Position numbers and translations under genes: made by a program. A DNA stretch of 64,000 nt from Prorocentrum cordatum (taxonomy: Eukaryota; Sar; Dinophyceae; Prorocentrales; Prorocentraceae): NCBI GenBank assembly GCA_963575745.1, contig CAUYUJ010012780.1, positions 329,501 through 393,500 of the forward strand, written 5' to 3'. Positions 19,001-28,054 of this stretch are shown here, one piece after another. Under the pieces are notes generated by a model that worked only from the letters and a program-made list of their open reading frames with translations, had not been told where the DNA came from and did not search any database. Position 1 is the stretch's first letter. Each line of letters begins with the position of its first letter.

Positions 19001-19145
19001 GCAGCAGCTCGCAGATCTTGTCGGAGGTCGACTTCATCTGCGTGCCATCTGACTTGACCTCGCCAGTGCCCGTACTATAGTGGGGGTCGATCATCTGTTG
19101 AAGCTCGCCTCCCACTGCTTTCGCACGCTCCATCACAGAAGCCAT
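16073..19145 (-). CDS. Gene E/D, copy 1: multi-exon gene of unknown function
   Basis: Exons read from right to left. Exon 1 is 19145-18612, starting MASVMERAKAVGGEL; the frame to 19187 has only a GTG. Exon 2 is 18493-17375 (APMASGLKWLCIRW ... TTLVDQWK). Exon 3 starts at 17027 (VVEPERIMETVVG). Exon 4 starts near 16690 (DNNEIKLSNAKST ... FAYVVPKLEYPSS) and ends near 16370. The last exon starts near 16323 (NPNMTLGLVKI) and probably ends at about 16073 with a basic KGGKGKGKRQA tail after a frame change. Similar blocks in the same order occur at 49165-51675: GLDPVDVHELLDLI against GVVPSDVLDLILNI; GLKW...QEAGN against GIKW...QEAGN; NPNMTLGLVK against NANMKVATMK. No known domain is recognised. Confidence 0.65.
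16327..16375 (-). other. Probable short intron before the last exon of gene E/D copy 1
   Basis: The acceptor on the minus strand is a run of T followed by GTGTGTGCAG, directly before the codons for T-G-G-N-P-N-M. In copy 3 the equivalent acceptor GGTTCGTGCAG at about 51473 precedes G-S-A-P-K-P-N-A-N-M. The donor side is uncertain. Confidence 0.5.
17028..17374 (-). other. Probable 347-bp intron in gene E/D copy 1
   Basis: Donor AAG|GTCGCC and acceptor CAG|GTGGTG on the minus strand join ...DQWK to VVEPERIM in frame. The interior holds two purine tracts on the plus strand (17160-17220 and 17260-17370) and a T-rich core near 17135. Confidence 0.6.
18494..18611 (-). other. Introner-like intron with terminal inverted repeats and a 36-bp palindrome
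   Basis: Removing these 118 bases joins exon 1 (ISKEK) to exon 2 (VLAKDPG). The 8-bp sequence AGAACCTT lies at both ends (18489-18496 and 18607-18614), as expected for a target-site duplication. Inverted repeats CCAAACTATCACCACTTG (18509-18526) and its partner (18583-18600) match at 14 of 18 positions. Between them, 18528-18563 is a perfect 36-bp palindrome. Confidence 0.85.
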
Positions 19146-19194
19146 CACTTCTTCACTCACAAAAATACCAACGGCACGCTCAGCCACAAAGTGT

Positions 19195-19215
19195 CTTAAG
19201 CCAAAACGGCTACGG
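19195..19215 (-). other. Relict DinoSL upstream of gene E/D copy 1
   Basis: The minus strand reads CCGTAGCCGTTTTGGCTTAA plus G, two mismatches from the DinoSL. It lies 50 bp before the ATG at 19145. Confidence 0.88.
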
Positions 19216-19780
19216 ATGATGATGAATATCGTGATGGTGATCTCAGCTTTCGAGACCCCGAATCCTCAAAACCAAATGCCCCCAACACAGAAACTCATGT
19301 TAAAAACACACTATTGTATATACCGAGTCCACGCTTCAAGAGACCCCGAATGCCGAAGGGCAACTTCAGAAAACAAGTTCTGGAGGTTCTGGAACCTGCT
19401 TCGGAAACGCGCTAACGTGAATCTTGAAGATCGGTATGTGCGGAAACGGATCCGAACCCGAAAACTGAGTTCACCATGTATGGAGTGACCTTCACAAGCT
19501 TCGGTCCGATGTTCACCCCAAGGATCCAGAAGTAATAACCTCCTGAACTGCTTCGGAAACACAGCGGGGATTCAAGTAGCTGCCAAGGCTAGCTCGCGCC
19601 GTTCATCAAAGTGTCCAGGCACTTCAGACAATGCCGTGCCATGCGTGCCTTTGCGGCGCCTCTGCTCCAACACCCAATCGTTTCGTGACCAAGATGTAAA
19701 ACATTAATATATCCACGAGCCTCTTCTTCAGTTGAAAGATTCCTTTCGAAGATCCAGGCTGTAGGATATTCGTCATACGT
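19216..19780. other. Right flank of module copy 1, no gene
   Basis: Contains short repeated phrases (GACCCCGAAT at two places, CTTCGGAAAC at two places) and CAAGTTCTGG/GGAACCTGCTTCGG fragments. The junction between module and copia should lie here, probably near 19530-19570, but I cannot fix it to a base. Confidence 0.4.
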
Positions 19781-20331
19781 TTATGGGTGTGATGCAGAGG
19801 TAGTGGGCAAATTCAGGAACGTGCCCTCATCCGCGCGCATGTCCATCTGACCATCCGTATTTACCATAAACGACGTATGCAGCATGTCGCGTTCGGATAT
19901 CACACGATTGCCACTGCGCACGCTTGCAGGGCTCCTGTGCTGATTGCGCGGGCCAAGGTCTCGCCCATATGGCATGTATGTATGTGGAGACTGAAGCCAT
20001 GAACGCTCCTGTCGGTATCCCTTTCCATGCGCCTCAAACACATGTCGTTCACAGGCACCGAAGGTGGTGCTGATGTAGCAGGTGTCCCTGCGTTGTTGCC
20101 GGTCTCTGCCACCAATGGCATAGGCGTGTCCATACCAGGTGCCCCTGCACGTGTGGTTGCTTCCGTTACTCGCCCCGCGTTGGCTGATGACGCAGGCTGC
20201 CCCGCTGGCGTCGTCATCGAGACTGCCGCGGTGCCCGCCATCATCGCCGTGACGCGGTAGAGCTCTTCACAGAGGTCCCTGAGCTCGTTCGCCCCTCGGA
20301 GTATATCTTCATGACTCCTGATCTCCGGCAC
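19781..20331 (-). pseudogene. Copia polyprotein segment just upstream of the module insertion
   Basis: Two overlapping frames (19900-20331, 19781-20041), hydrophilic. Hairpin motifs at 20078-20091 (AGTPA), 20192-20205 (AGQPA) and a variant at 20135-20148 (AGAPG) tie it to the copia element. No domain recognised. Its continuation in the direction of translation is the protease at 8.5 kb. Confidence 0.5.
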
Positions 20332-20956
20332 GGGCGCAATGGAACTCGGCAGTGATTAGGTCAGCACCCCTGCAGATAGCGCAGGAGGCCTTACTAGCGA
20401 AACCTCCCATCTTCCCAGCCAGCCGTCTATCCACATGAGCATGTGCCACCCGAGTCCAGCATTGTGCGTGGAATATATGGCCCCACTGGAGCCGCCAGAC
20501 TGTATTGTGGTTCATGAAATGGTCCAGGCATATAGCACACTTGTTGATGTCGCCGTCGCTGATGATGGGCGGTGCTGCCGATGGCCTGATACGCGTCTGA
20601 CGCTCCAGGGTGGATTCACCAGCCTCGTACCGAATCGGTGACACCGTCGGTAACTGCATTGATGCAAGCGTGGCTGGGCTGCTCGCAGGTGTCCCTGCTG
20701 CATTGGGATTCACAGGTTGCCCCGCGCGGCTCAGCATTCCAGTGGCCCGACGCTCCTCATTTCGGCGCTGGCGGGCGGACTGCGTCGCCAGGTTGGCCCG
20801 CTGCGCCTCATGCATGGCTAGGATATCAGGGCGCAGCCCTCCCATGGTCGGCGGCGGTACTGGGCCTGGGGCCTGTGGCCTGTTGCTGCATATATTGATC
20901 CATGGGGGCGGCCAGATATCCATAGTGAGGTATCTGGCCTGGCACACCTGATGCAT
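20309..20956 (-). pseudogene. RING-H2 finger inside the copia polyprotein, 215 codons
   Basis: RING fingers bind zinc and usually recruit E2 ubiquitin enzymes. The C3H2C3 pattern is readable: KCAICLDHF, then WGHIFHAQCW, then SCAICRG, with spacing suited to a RING-H2 (about 20370-20560). An Ala/Arg-rich N-terminal part carries hairpin motifs at 20685-20698 (AGTPA) and 20712-20725 (AGQPV). It overlaps the 20826-21659 frame, so the two are probably one frameshifted protein. Whether the RING acts in ubiquitination is inference. Confidence 0.8.
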
Positions 20957-21659
20957 GCCCTGAGTCGCGCGTCAGCTGCGACTGGTAGAAATCGTCGGCC
21001 GTCGCCCGAACAGATGGGTTCTCGGGCTGTGTTCCCACTCGGGGAGTACCACGTCCAGTTGGCACTAGGGGGGTCAATGCCGTCCCTACGCATACTCTGA
21101 GCGGCTTCATCTGCCGGTACAGCCATTCTCGCTGACCAGCTAAACTCTCGGTTCTCTGCACGGCATATTGGTCAGGAAAAGCAGGTTGCCCCGCATGTGG
21201 ATGCGGCGATGCAAATTGCGATGTCGCCTGTAAAGCCTGATAGAGCTGCGGATCCATTCGGATGCTTTGGAGCCTCGCCTGCAGGCTGCTAGTTCTCCCA
21301 GCACTCTGTGGAGTACCAAATGGTGTAGTAGCTCTGCTCACTGGAGCAAATGAAGCAGGTTGCACTGCAGGTACTGGCAATTGGTGCACATGAGCACGCC
21401 ACGGACCGTTAACGCACAGCGTGTCGGAGGGCGTGATGCCGCTTGAAGTCTTGCCTGTCACATCTGCGTTCTGGGCCTGCATCCAGGATCCATCAGATCC
21501 CCCTTCAAGTGTCCCCGCGTGATACGTGTCCTGAATCATGAACGCTGTTGAGACTACGACCACCTGAGTTGGAGGTGGATCGGGACACTTCAAGTTGTAG
21601 GGGGTCTTTGGGATGTACCAATCCCTCAGAGATGATGCATCATTGCCGAACTCGTACAT
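20826..21659 (-). pseudogene. Copia linker ORF upstream of the RING finger, 277 codons
   Basis: Gln/Pro/Ala-rich and hydrophilic, without a recognisable fold. Hairpin motif copies: 21181-21194 (AGQPA), variants at 21355-21368 (AVQPA) and 21505-21518 (AGTLE). The frame passes to the RING ORF near 20860. Confidence 0.5.
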
Positions 21660-21674
21660 TTTTCAATAGAAGTA

Positions 21675-22175
21675 TTACCACTTGGATACGGCTGATTGCT
21701 GCCCCGCAAAGGGATTGACCCATATACGTCCCACACGATTGTACTTACACTTGGGGTTGGGCAGAATCCCGATCAACTGGACGAGGTGGGTCGGGAGAAT
21801 CCTGCCGTTACGGCCCGCTGTCATGACGATATCATTCGCTGAGCGCCAAATCGGACTGCTGTCTCGAAGCAAATTCTTCATGCTAACCATGACCAACACC
21901 TCGGAATCAACGCGCAGGCTGGGTTGAATCCGATTGTCACCAGGACTGCATGGGCAGCCGCGTGCAAATTGTCTGCCCCTCTTCTTGCTGGTGTCGTCGG
22001 AGCGGCATGACAATCCAATACTAAGGAGTCCCAGTTTATTTCCACATTGAACTCCATGGATGAAACAACAATGTGCCCCAGGAGCGGACAGGTCCAAAAT
22101 TCTCTCTCTCTCATATATATGTATGTGTGTTAAAGGGTTCATGACACAATATACCAGGGCTGCTGCGTCCGTCAC
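21675..22175 (-). pseudogene. Copia linker ORF, 166 codons
   Basis: One of the frames between the gag/zinc-knuckle part and the RING part. A block IWRSANDIVMTAGRNGRIL is followed by THLVQLIGILPN, which could be a structured core. A decayed hairpin motif at about 21694-21707 reads AGQQS. Not recognised. Confidence 0.4.
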
Positions 22176-22217
22176 TTGGACGGATGAAGTACGCGTCGTG
22201 CTTATCGGAGGAGTACT

Positions 22218-22710
22218 TCACACCTTCTTGAGCTGCAGCCTGTTCCTTTTCATTCCAGTCTCATCACACGTGCCAATCAGTTCCAGAACAGCATAAGCTT
22301 GGTACGCCCAGTGCTTGTCCTCGAGCTTGTAGCGTACCCTCTCCAGGTGCTCGTACAAGTAGTTCTCATGACCTTCAGCCGGCCAGTTGTTAAGTAACTG
22401 TGATACTTCTGCCCATCCGTCGTACTCGTCATAAGATGATACTTCCGCCAAGAACATGTCCGACAGTTTACCTCTACGAAAGGGTTTGTAACAGGGGGGC
22501 CGTCGTCACCGACTCTGAAACCTTGCGCTGATCTTCGTAGCTGAACTTCGGCTTGTGAACATATTTCGATATGAAAACCTCTTCCACATATTCCTTCTCG
22601 GAATCAAGCGTGAGTACTGGGCGTTTCCGCAGAATGTTGCGCACTACTTGGCGCGCGTGTGACCCTGGGCCATGATGAACAGCAGTGTCTACGAGGTTAC
22701 ATTGCACCAT
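22218..22710 (-). pseudogene. Copia linker ORFs (two frames)
   Basis: 22474-22710 and 22218-22457 are short acidic, helix-prone frames (for example NNWPAEGHENYLYEHLERVR), with a frame change near 22465. No domain recognised. Confidence 0.4.
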
Positions 22711-23553
22711 CGATCAGACCCGTCGTCAATCTTGGGATGATACGTTGGGTTGATCGTCATGCGGTTCGACGTGCGTATCCTTTCCCAGTACTCTCGGCAC
22801 TCCGCTGGCACCTCCAACGCGGGCGCAGGTTGCCCCGCCGAGCTCTGAGCAGGTTGCCCCGCGGAACGCGGGGCTGCCACTGGTGCGGCAGGCGCGGCGG
22901 CGCTCGCCGCCGATATGGCAGCGCCAGTAGTTCCTCTGGGCGTCCGTGGAGCTCCTGTCGGGGAACTGATATCGAAGTCCTGGGGCGTCTGTTCCTTGAT
23001 GTTGTAGGACTAGACTGTCATCACTGGGCGCCGTGCCTGGCGCCTTCGACGAGGTGGCCGATCGCTTCTCAGCACCGCGTTCCGTAGTGGAAGAATCCCT
23101 GGTCCGTCCTTCCAGCGCGGGCACCCATTCTGTCCTGCGCGTCCGACCTGGCGTAGGGCCGCGACGTGCCGCAGGTTCCTTTGGAGTAGGCGTACTGGTG
23201 CCCTGAGATGCTGCTGCTGCGGCAGCCGCTGCTGGTCCTCTGGATCGTTGTCGATCAGCAGGTTGCCCCGCATGTCGCTGCTGCTCGCTGTCCCCAGGGT
23301 TGGGATCATCGGGGCTCTTCCTCCTCTTTCTCTTGGGCCTGAGCTGATCGGGACCGAAAGATGGGCTTGATGAGTCAGAAGATGGAGGAATATCGATGAT
23401 CGCCTCTGGCGTTGGCTTCGGAGATGCCTTTGCCGTGGCTCCTGCCGGCGCCCGCTGCGCATGGCGCATGGGACCTCGGTCAGGATTCAGATCGACATTA
23501 TCTGGCGCCCTTAGGACCATTCTCACTGGGGATATTGTGCCTACCCGAGACAA
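22689..23553 (-). pseudogene. Copia Pro/Arg-rich linker with a cluster of hairpin motifs
   Basis: The main frame (22726-23553) is Pro/Ser/Arg-rich. Hairpin motifs at 23258-23271 (AGQPA in this frame), 22849-22862 and 22825-22838 (both AGQPA, but in the frame of 22689-22880). The frame change needed to follow the motif lies near 22900-23000. The two adjacent motifs are only 10 bp apart. Confidence 0.45.
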
Positions 23554-23899
23554 GGTAGGTATTGGCGTTTCGCCTTTCGGCTATACTTGTCTTTGTCCAG
23601 CCAATAGTCTGAGCACGGTAAGCAATCCGCCGCCCAAGAGATAGATCCGCATCTTCTGTGACAACGTAATTGGGGTCGACGAAATTTCCGTCTGACACGT
23701 AACGTCCGCGAAGCCCGAATTTGCTGGACTCGTAGCCTTCGGGGGTAGCGTCCGTGGGATCAACTTCTTCAGCCATGAAATCATCTTCATCTGTGCCAGC
23801 TTCTTGTTGGCCTTCTTCTGATTTGTGATCAGCAGGTTCCCCCGCGTGCCACTCGCGATTGAACTGCACAAAATGATGAGTAGGTATCAAGTTCTTCAA
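23498..23899 (-). pseudogene. Copia linker ORF, 133 codons
   Basis: Acidic, with YESSKFGLRGRYVSDGNFV and an NPNYVVTEDADL-type segment that looks structured. Hairpin motif at 23832-23845 (AGEPA, sense loop GGAA). Not recognised. Confidence 0.45.
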
Positions 23900-23920
23900 A
23901 ACGAAGATTGTCCGAGCAGT

Positions 23921-25399
23921 TTATTCGGCTGTGGCGCGGTCGTAACCGCTCTCCGCCAGCTGCTCATTGCGTGGCGTAGTAGTGGGATCGGTACAGCGCC
24001 ACCGACCATCACCATGCGACCAGACCCACGGTGTTCTTTTCAAATTCGGGCTTCTTGGTGGACGTCCCATGGGGCAACCGAGCCTGTGGTCGGCAAAGTC
24101 GGGGCATGAGCAACACGCGCCTCTGTAGAGCTTTCGCTCCTCGAGGATAGCCCTCTTGAAGTTGCGCAAGACCATCTTATCTTGTGATTTGGTAGGTATC
24201 GCCTTTGAGCGCATGATATTGCCTGCCTCATCTCGTTTGACCTTGCGAAGAGAGTACCAGTGCCGGATTTGATGCTCGCTCCAACCCTGAGCCAGCCAGT
24301 ATTCCATCTGGCCTGCGGGCATGCACTGACGAGCCAAACCAGCCTCCGTGTAGCCTTTCAAACGCAGTATGCGACCCCCTGGATATTCTCCTCCTCGCGG
24401 ATGGTCATCGCGAGGCGGGCGCCCCCGCAAGCGATCCCTCCTTGGGGGAGCATCTGGCCCAGTCGCCTGCCATGGCGGGGCCTTTGGGGCCCCCGCGCCA
24501 GGAAGATAAGGACGCTCAATACCGCTCGAACGAGCGCCGCTAGAGCGGGCTCGCGCGCGATCTGGCGAGCGGCCGGGAGCCCGACCGCGACGTATCATGC
24601 GGTCACTGTCTCCCCGTTCGTCGCCCTCGTCATCGTCGCGACGATTCTTCTCCCCCCAGGCATGGCGACTTGGCGGTCGCTTCTGGCGGCTGGCGGATCG
24701 ATCTGGCGCAACGCAAGCGCACTGACATTCTTCAGAATGACCAAACTCATATTGAATGCGCTCAAATGGATCACCAGAGTCTCGCGGGTGTCCCCGCAGA
24801 GGATGGTCATCGAATAGTTCCATGTATGTCGGATTTCCACCACACGAGGATAGAGAGAGCATCGCATGCATTTCCGCATCTATTGCAGGAGTGGTAGATT
24901 CTGAGTCCGCGGGTGCCCCCGCCATGCCAATGTCTCCTTCGGCGGGCGCGTGGAAGGTCTCGACGAACTCAATATCTGCAGGTTCCCCCGCGATGGGTAT
25001 ACCCAACCATTCTGCCAAGTCAATGCCATCGTGGCCAGTGAACACCGCCTCGAGCAACGCGTTGGCGTAGCTCTCGAGGGCCATGCTGGCACTTAGATAC
25101 CTGGCAGCTATGAAGTGAACAATTGTGGCCGAGCTGTCGGCAAGGTCGGCTACTAACGACTCCCAATCAACATGCTGCATGCTGGAATTTGTTTGAGCCA
25201 GATGTGTTGACGGACCCCTGCCTCTTCCATCGCCCTGGGGGCGCTCGCGTCGGACATGTTCTGCACTGTGGCATATTTGGCACTCCATAGTTTTACCGTT
25301 GACATCATGTCGGTTTCCTCGCCGTCTTTTACGTCTGCCTGATGTATGCCTGCGGTTTCTGCCAGCACCGAAGAACCTTTTCTTCCTGCTGAGGTCCAA
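23921..25399 (-). pseudogene. Copia CCHC-type zinc knuckle and linker, 492 codons
   Basis: Near the N-terminus ECQICHSAEHVRRERP follows C-x2-C-x4-H, but the last Cys of the CCHC knuckle is replaced by Arg. Then come an Arg/Asp-rich middle and a C-terminal part with MEYWLAQGWSEHQIRHWYS and a C-x2-C-x7-C region (CCSCPDFADHRLGCP). Hairpin motifs: 24978-24991 (AGEPA), 24909-24922 (AGAPA) and 24784-24797, which in this frame reads RGHPR, so the motif is not tied to one frame. It would bind RNA or take part in packaging. Confidence 0.6.
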
Positions 25400-25981
25400 T
25401 ACGAGACGCTAGGAATGCTAGTGCGCCTCTACCATGCACTCGCCGACGCTTGCCTTGGCCTTTACTTCGACTTGCCTTTCGGACTGGTTTCTTCATGAAT
25501 CTCCGCCAGCGACGCTTGTGTTTTGATGGCCTAAGAGTAACCATTGAGCTCGTTGCTCTTCAGTAAAGTATGTAGGCATATCAGAGTAATCCAGGGCGGT
25601 AGCTTCGTCATCTGCAGACGCATGCGCATCGGTACCGGAGTCGAAGTCGGACTCGGTAAGTTGCCCCGCCGAGCCCATCAAGGTCATGGCTTGCACAGGG
25701 GAGACCGGGTCAGGCGGCCCCCTAGGTCTGGCCCAGGAGTCGTGCGACCCCGAGGCCGTTCCACCATTCTGAGCCAGCAGTGTAGTGGTCTCATTTGACT
25801 GTGGGTCATCATTCCAGACGTTGTTGGCAGGTTGCCCTGCGTTGGCCTCCACGTGAAATGTCTCGGTTCGGTGACCGCGACTAAAAATACCACCAATATT
25901 GCCGGGGGTCCTCTCAGCAATGTGAGCACATGACCTCGCGCGTTCAAGTAGAGCGTCAAACTGTTGTTGGTATCTCGGCAT
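25329..25981 (-). pseudogene. Copia gag C-terminal region (two frames)
   Basis: 25493-25981 carries QFDALLERARSCAHIAERTPGN-type helix (near the start) and an acidic tail; 25329-25544 continues with the basic KHKRRWRRFMKKPVRK. Hairpin motifs at 25827-25840 (AGQPA) and, decayed, 25656-25669 (AGQLT). Frame changes fall near 25990 and 25530. Confidence 0.6.
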
Positions 25982-25989
25982 GTGGTGGT

Positions 25990-26679
25990 TCAGAGGCTGC
26001 AGGAGCTGTTGTGCACGCGTTGTCCCACTCCAAGAGCTCTGAATATAATCGCTGTTAGAATTACTGGTAGGATTTGGACGTTGGGGATGTTGAAGCCGGC
26101 TGTTTCAGCCACGTAGCGGGCTATCTCAAAGCGCGCTAACGCCTGGTCGATGCGTTCACCCGCATGGACTCGGAAGTCAATAAGAACAGTGCTAGATTTG
26201 AGTTGATGTTCCTCTTCTAGGTTCTCGAACTTCGTGCTTAAGAGGAACATAGTGTAGGTGGCGCCGTCGGTGTGGCGACCGCCTATATTGGCGCCAAAAT
26301 TAATAGCTGCTGGTGGCGCTCTCATGGCTATGGTCCGTGCGAGACCTCCCGAACCTCGCTGCAAAGCTGCAGCCTGCTGGGAAGGCGTCATATTGCCTGC
26401 GGTCTCATTGACCCAGGCGTGTACTTCGCGGACGAACTCGCAAGAAGGTACTTGGCCGGCGGGGTCCCACTGGGGGCCGGTCGTTCTTGCGTCGTCTCCG
26501 CCGCGCATATGTTCTACCGCGCGCCCAATAGCGACCCATGTCAGCCCAAAGATAGCAACCCCAATCCAATGGCCTCGTAGGTCGTAGTCGGATGTAGTCA
26601 GTTGGGACTGATGTTGTTTAGTCGTAAGTCTGCGTGGGGTCGGAGGCGGCAGCACGTCGCATCGCATTCTTCCATGCAT
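25990..26679 (-). pseudogene. Copia gag (UBN2-like capsid domain)
   Basis: ATG at 26679. The core NFGANIGGRHTDGATYTMFL, then FENLEEEHQLKSSTVLIDFR and DQALARFEIARYVAETAGF, matches the long-helix capsid domain of copia gag (UBN2 type), which assembles the virus-like particle. The frame ends early at 25990; the coding signal continues at once in another frame, so a single-base indel near 26000 is likely. It is preceded by a hydrophobic segment (WIGVAIFGLTWVAIGRAV) that is unusual for gag. Confidence 0.72.
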
Positions 26680-26699
26680 TATGTTTTCGAGAAACTTTG

Positions 26700-27655
26700 A
26701 AATTGGAGTAGATGGGTGGACATCAGGAGAGTAACAGCGCAGCGATGTAGGATGTAAATAAGAGACCTCCGCTTGAACAGAGGCATCGCTGCAAGTTTCC
26801 TTGCGACACTGCGTCGTTACATTCGGCGACGCGCAAGACTGACCCGAGGCAAGAGTGCCCTTTGGTAGGCGGCCTTAGGGGGGGCCCGTGGGGACCTGGG
26901 GCAAACGCGCAAGCCAAGGCCGTCGATCGGATTGCATCGACGATCGGTGGGGCGCGCTTCGATAGATCCCTCGCGCCAGCAGGCAATTGCGGGCCGCCAA
27001 TTCGTTCCGGGCGCCCCAGAACGCCCGCCCGAAGGCTCCGCGAAGCCAGACGTAGTCGGGCGCCGCCGCGGAATGTTCTGGCACTGCCGGGCGGCATCGC
27101 GATGGCGGCTGACCGGGCCCGGCGCCGAGGCCGAAGACGGGCCGAAACTTGGCCCCCCCGCGGCCGCAGATAACTTTCAATGGTAAAGAATTGAATTGTA
27201 AAGCGCGGAGACCGCAAAGTTATTCAAAGCTCAGGAAAGTTATTCAAAGTTATTCCAAGACGATTTCGGACCAGCCCCAAAGCGGAGAGCACGTCGCCCG
27301 CTCGACTGGGCCCCCCCTCGCCAAACGAAGCACGCGGCAGAATGCACCGCGCGCGCTGCGATCGATTGCGAGGGGCACCCCCCGAATCAAGCGCGCTCTG
27401 ATGCGATCGCAGACTGATGCAGCGCGCGCAGACGCGAGGCCGAACGCACCCCTCAAGAAAATCTGCCCGACCCCATTAGGGCCAAGACTAAAGGTCACAC
27501 TGGCCAAGGGTCACTCTTACGTATAGCAGATATACACATTCCTCCGCGCAATCCCACTGCACCCTGATGTTCCACCATATCTGTAGTCCACCAGATAGCG
27601 CCGTGGACGGCGAGGAGTAGAGCAAGAGCTGACCACCGAAGGCCAGCTCCGCTAC
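26700..27655. other. GC-rich leader upstream of copia gag, no gene
   Basis: Overlapping Ala/Arg-rich frames occur on both strands with no recognisable product. It lies between the gag start and the right copy of the 250-bp repeat, where the 5' leader and primer site of the element would be. I could not match a tRNA 3' end. TTATTCAAAG is repeated at 27221 and 27240. Confidence 0.45.
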
Positions 27656-27659
27656 CATG

Positions 27660-27922
27660 TTTGAATGGGGCTGGTAGGCGCAGCCAGCAGCCAGCAGCTT
27701 CGCCTCAGGCGAAGCCAAGCTCCCGCTTTATTGTACCGCAGTAACGATAGTCCCAGTATGAGAGGATGTGCTATCTCAAGCAGTAGGAAGATCCTTCTGG
27801 TCTCGATAGCGATGGTGCGCCTCGCAGCGAGGCGCAGTCACATTTGCGCGGCCGCTTGAGCCGGCGCGGCCGCGGGCGCGCGCTCGCTTCCACTCCTTGC
27901 GCCCCTCAGCTCGCTTCAGAGT
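27660..27922. repeat. ~250-bp direct repeat, right copy (candidate LTR or dispersed repeat)
   Basis: Partner of 503-755, same orientation, with an extra CAGCCAG near 27680 and scattered substitutions. Confidence 0.6.
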
Positions 27923-28054
27923 ACGACAGTCCCACCTGCCCTTTAGGGCGTATGGGGTCTAGAAAGTTGCCCCGCCCAACCCCCTTCATCCCCTTCGGAG
28001 AAGGGTTCACCCTCCCCCCCGCCTCCCCCCTGGACCTGGACGGGGGGTTCCGCG

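Larger units (their letters stand above)
8510..19570 (-). mobile_element. Gene module copy 1 (E/D, C, hairpin array, B, A)
   Basis: An 11-kb block of four minus-strand genes sits inside the copia element, splitting it in its protease. The gene order in the direction of transcription is E/D (19145 to about 16073), C (15048-14359), hairpin array (14067-13921), B (13567-11861) and A (11095-9092). The left edge is placed at the TTATAAC motif at 8515-8522 and paired palindromes at 8527-8571. The right edge is tentative: a reversed, weakly similar block (AGGTTATTACTTCTGGATCC) lies near 19530-19550. Four of the four genes carry a relict spliced leader. Confidence 0.7.

Noticed and set aside
26723-27507. 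Ala/Arg-rich ORFs on both strands next to gag
   Set aside because: High GC gives open frames in all phases; no motif. Left as a non-coding leader.
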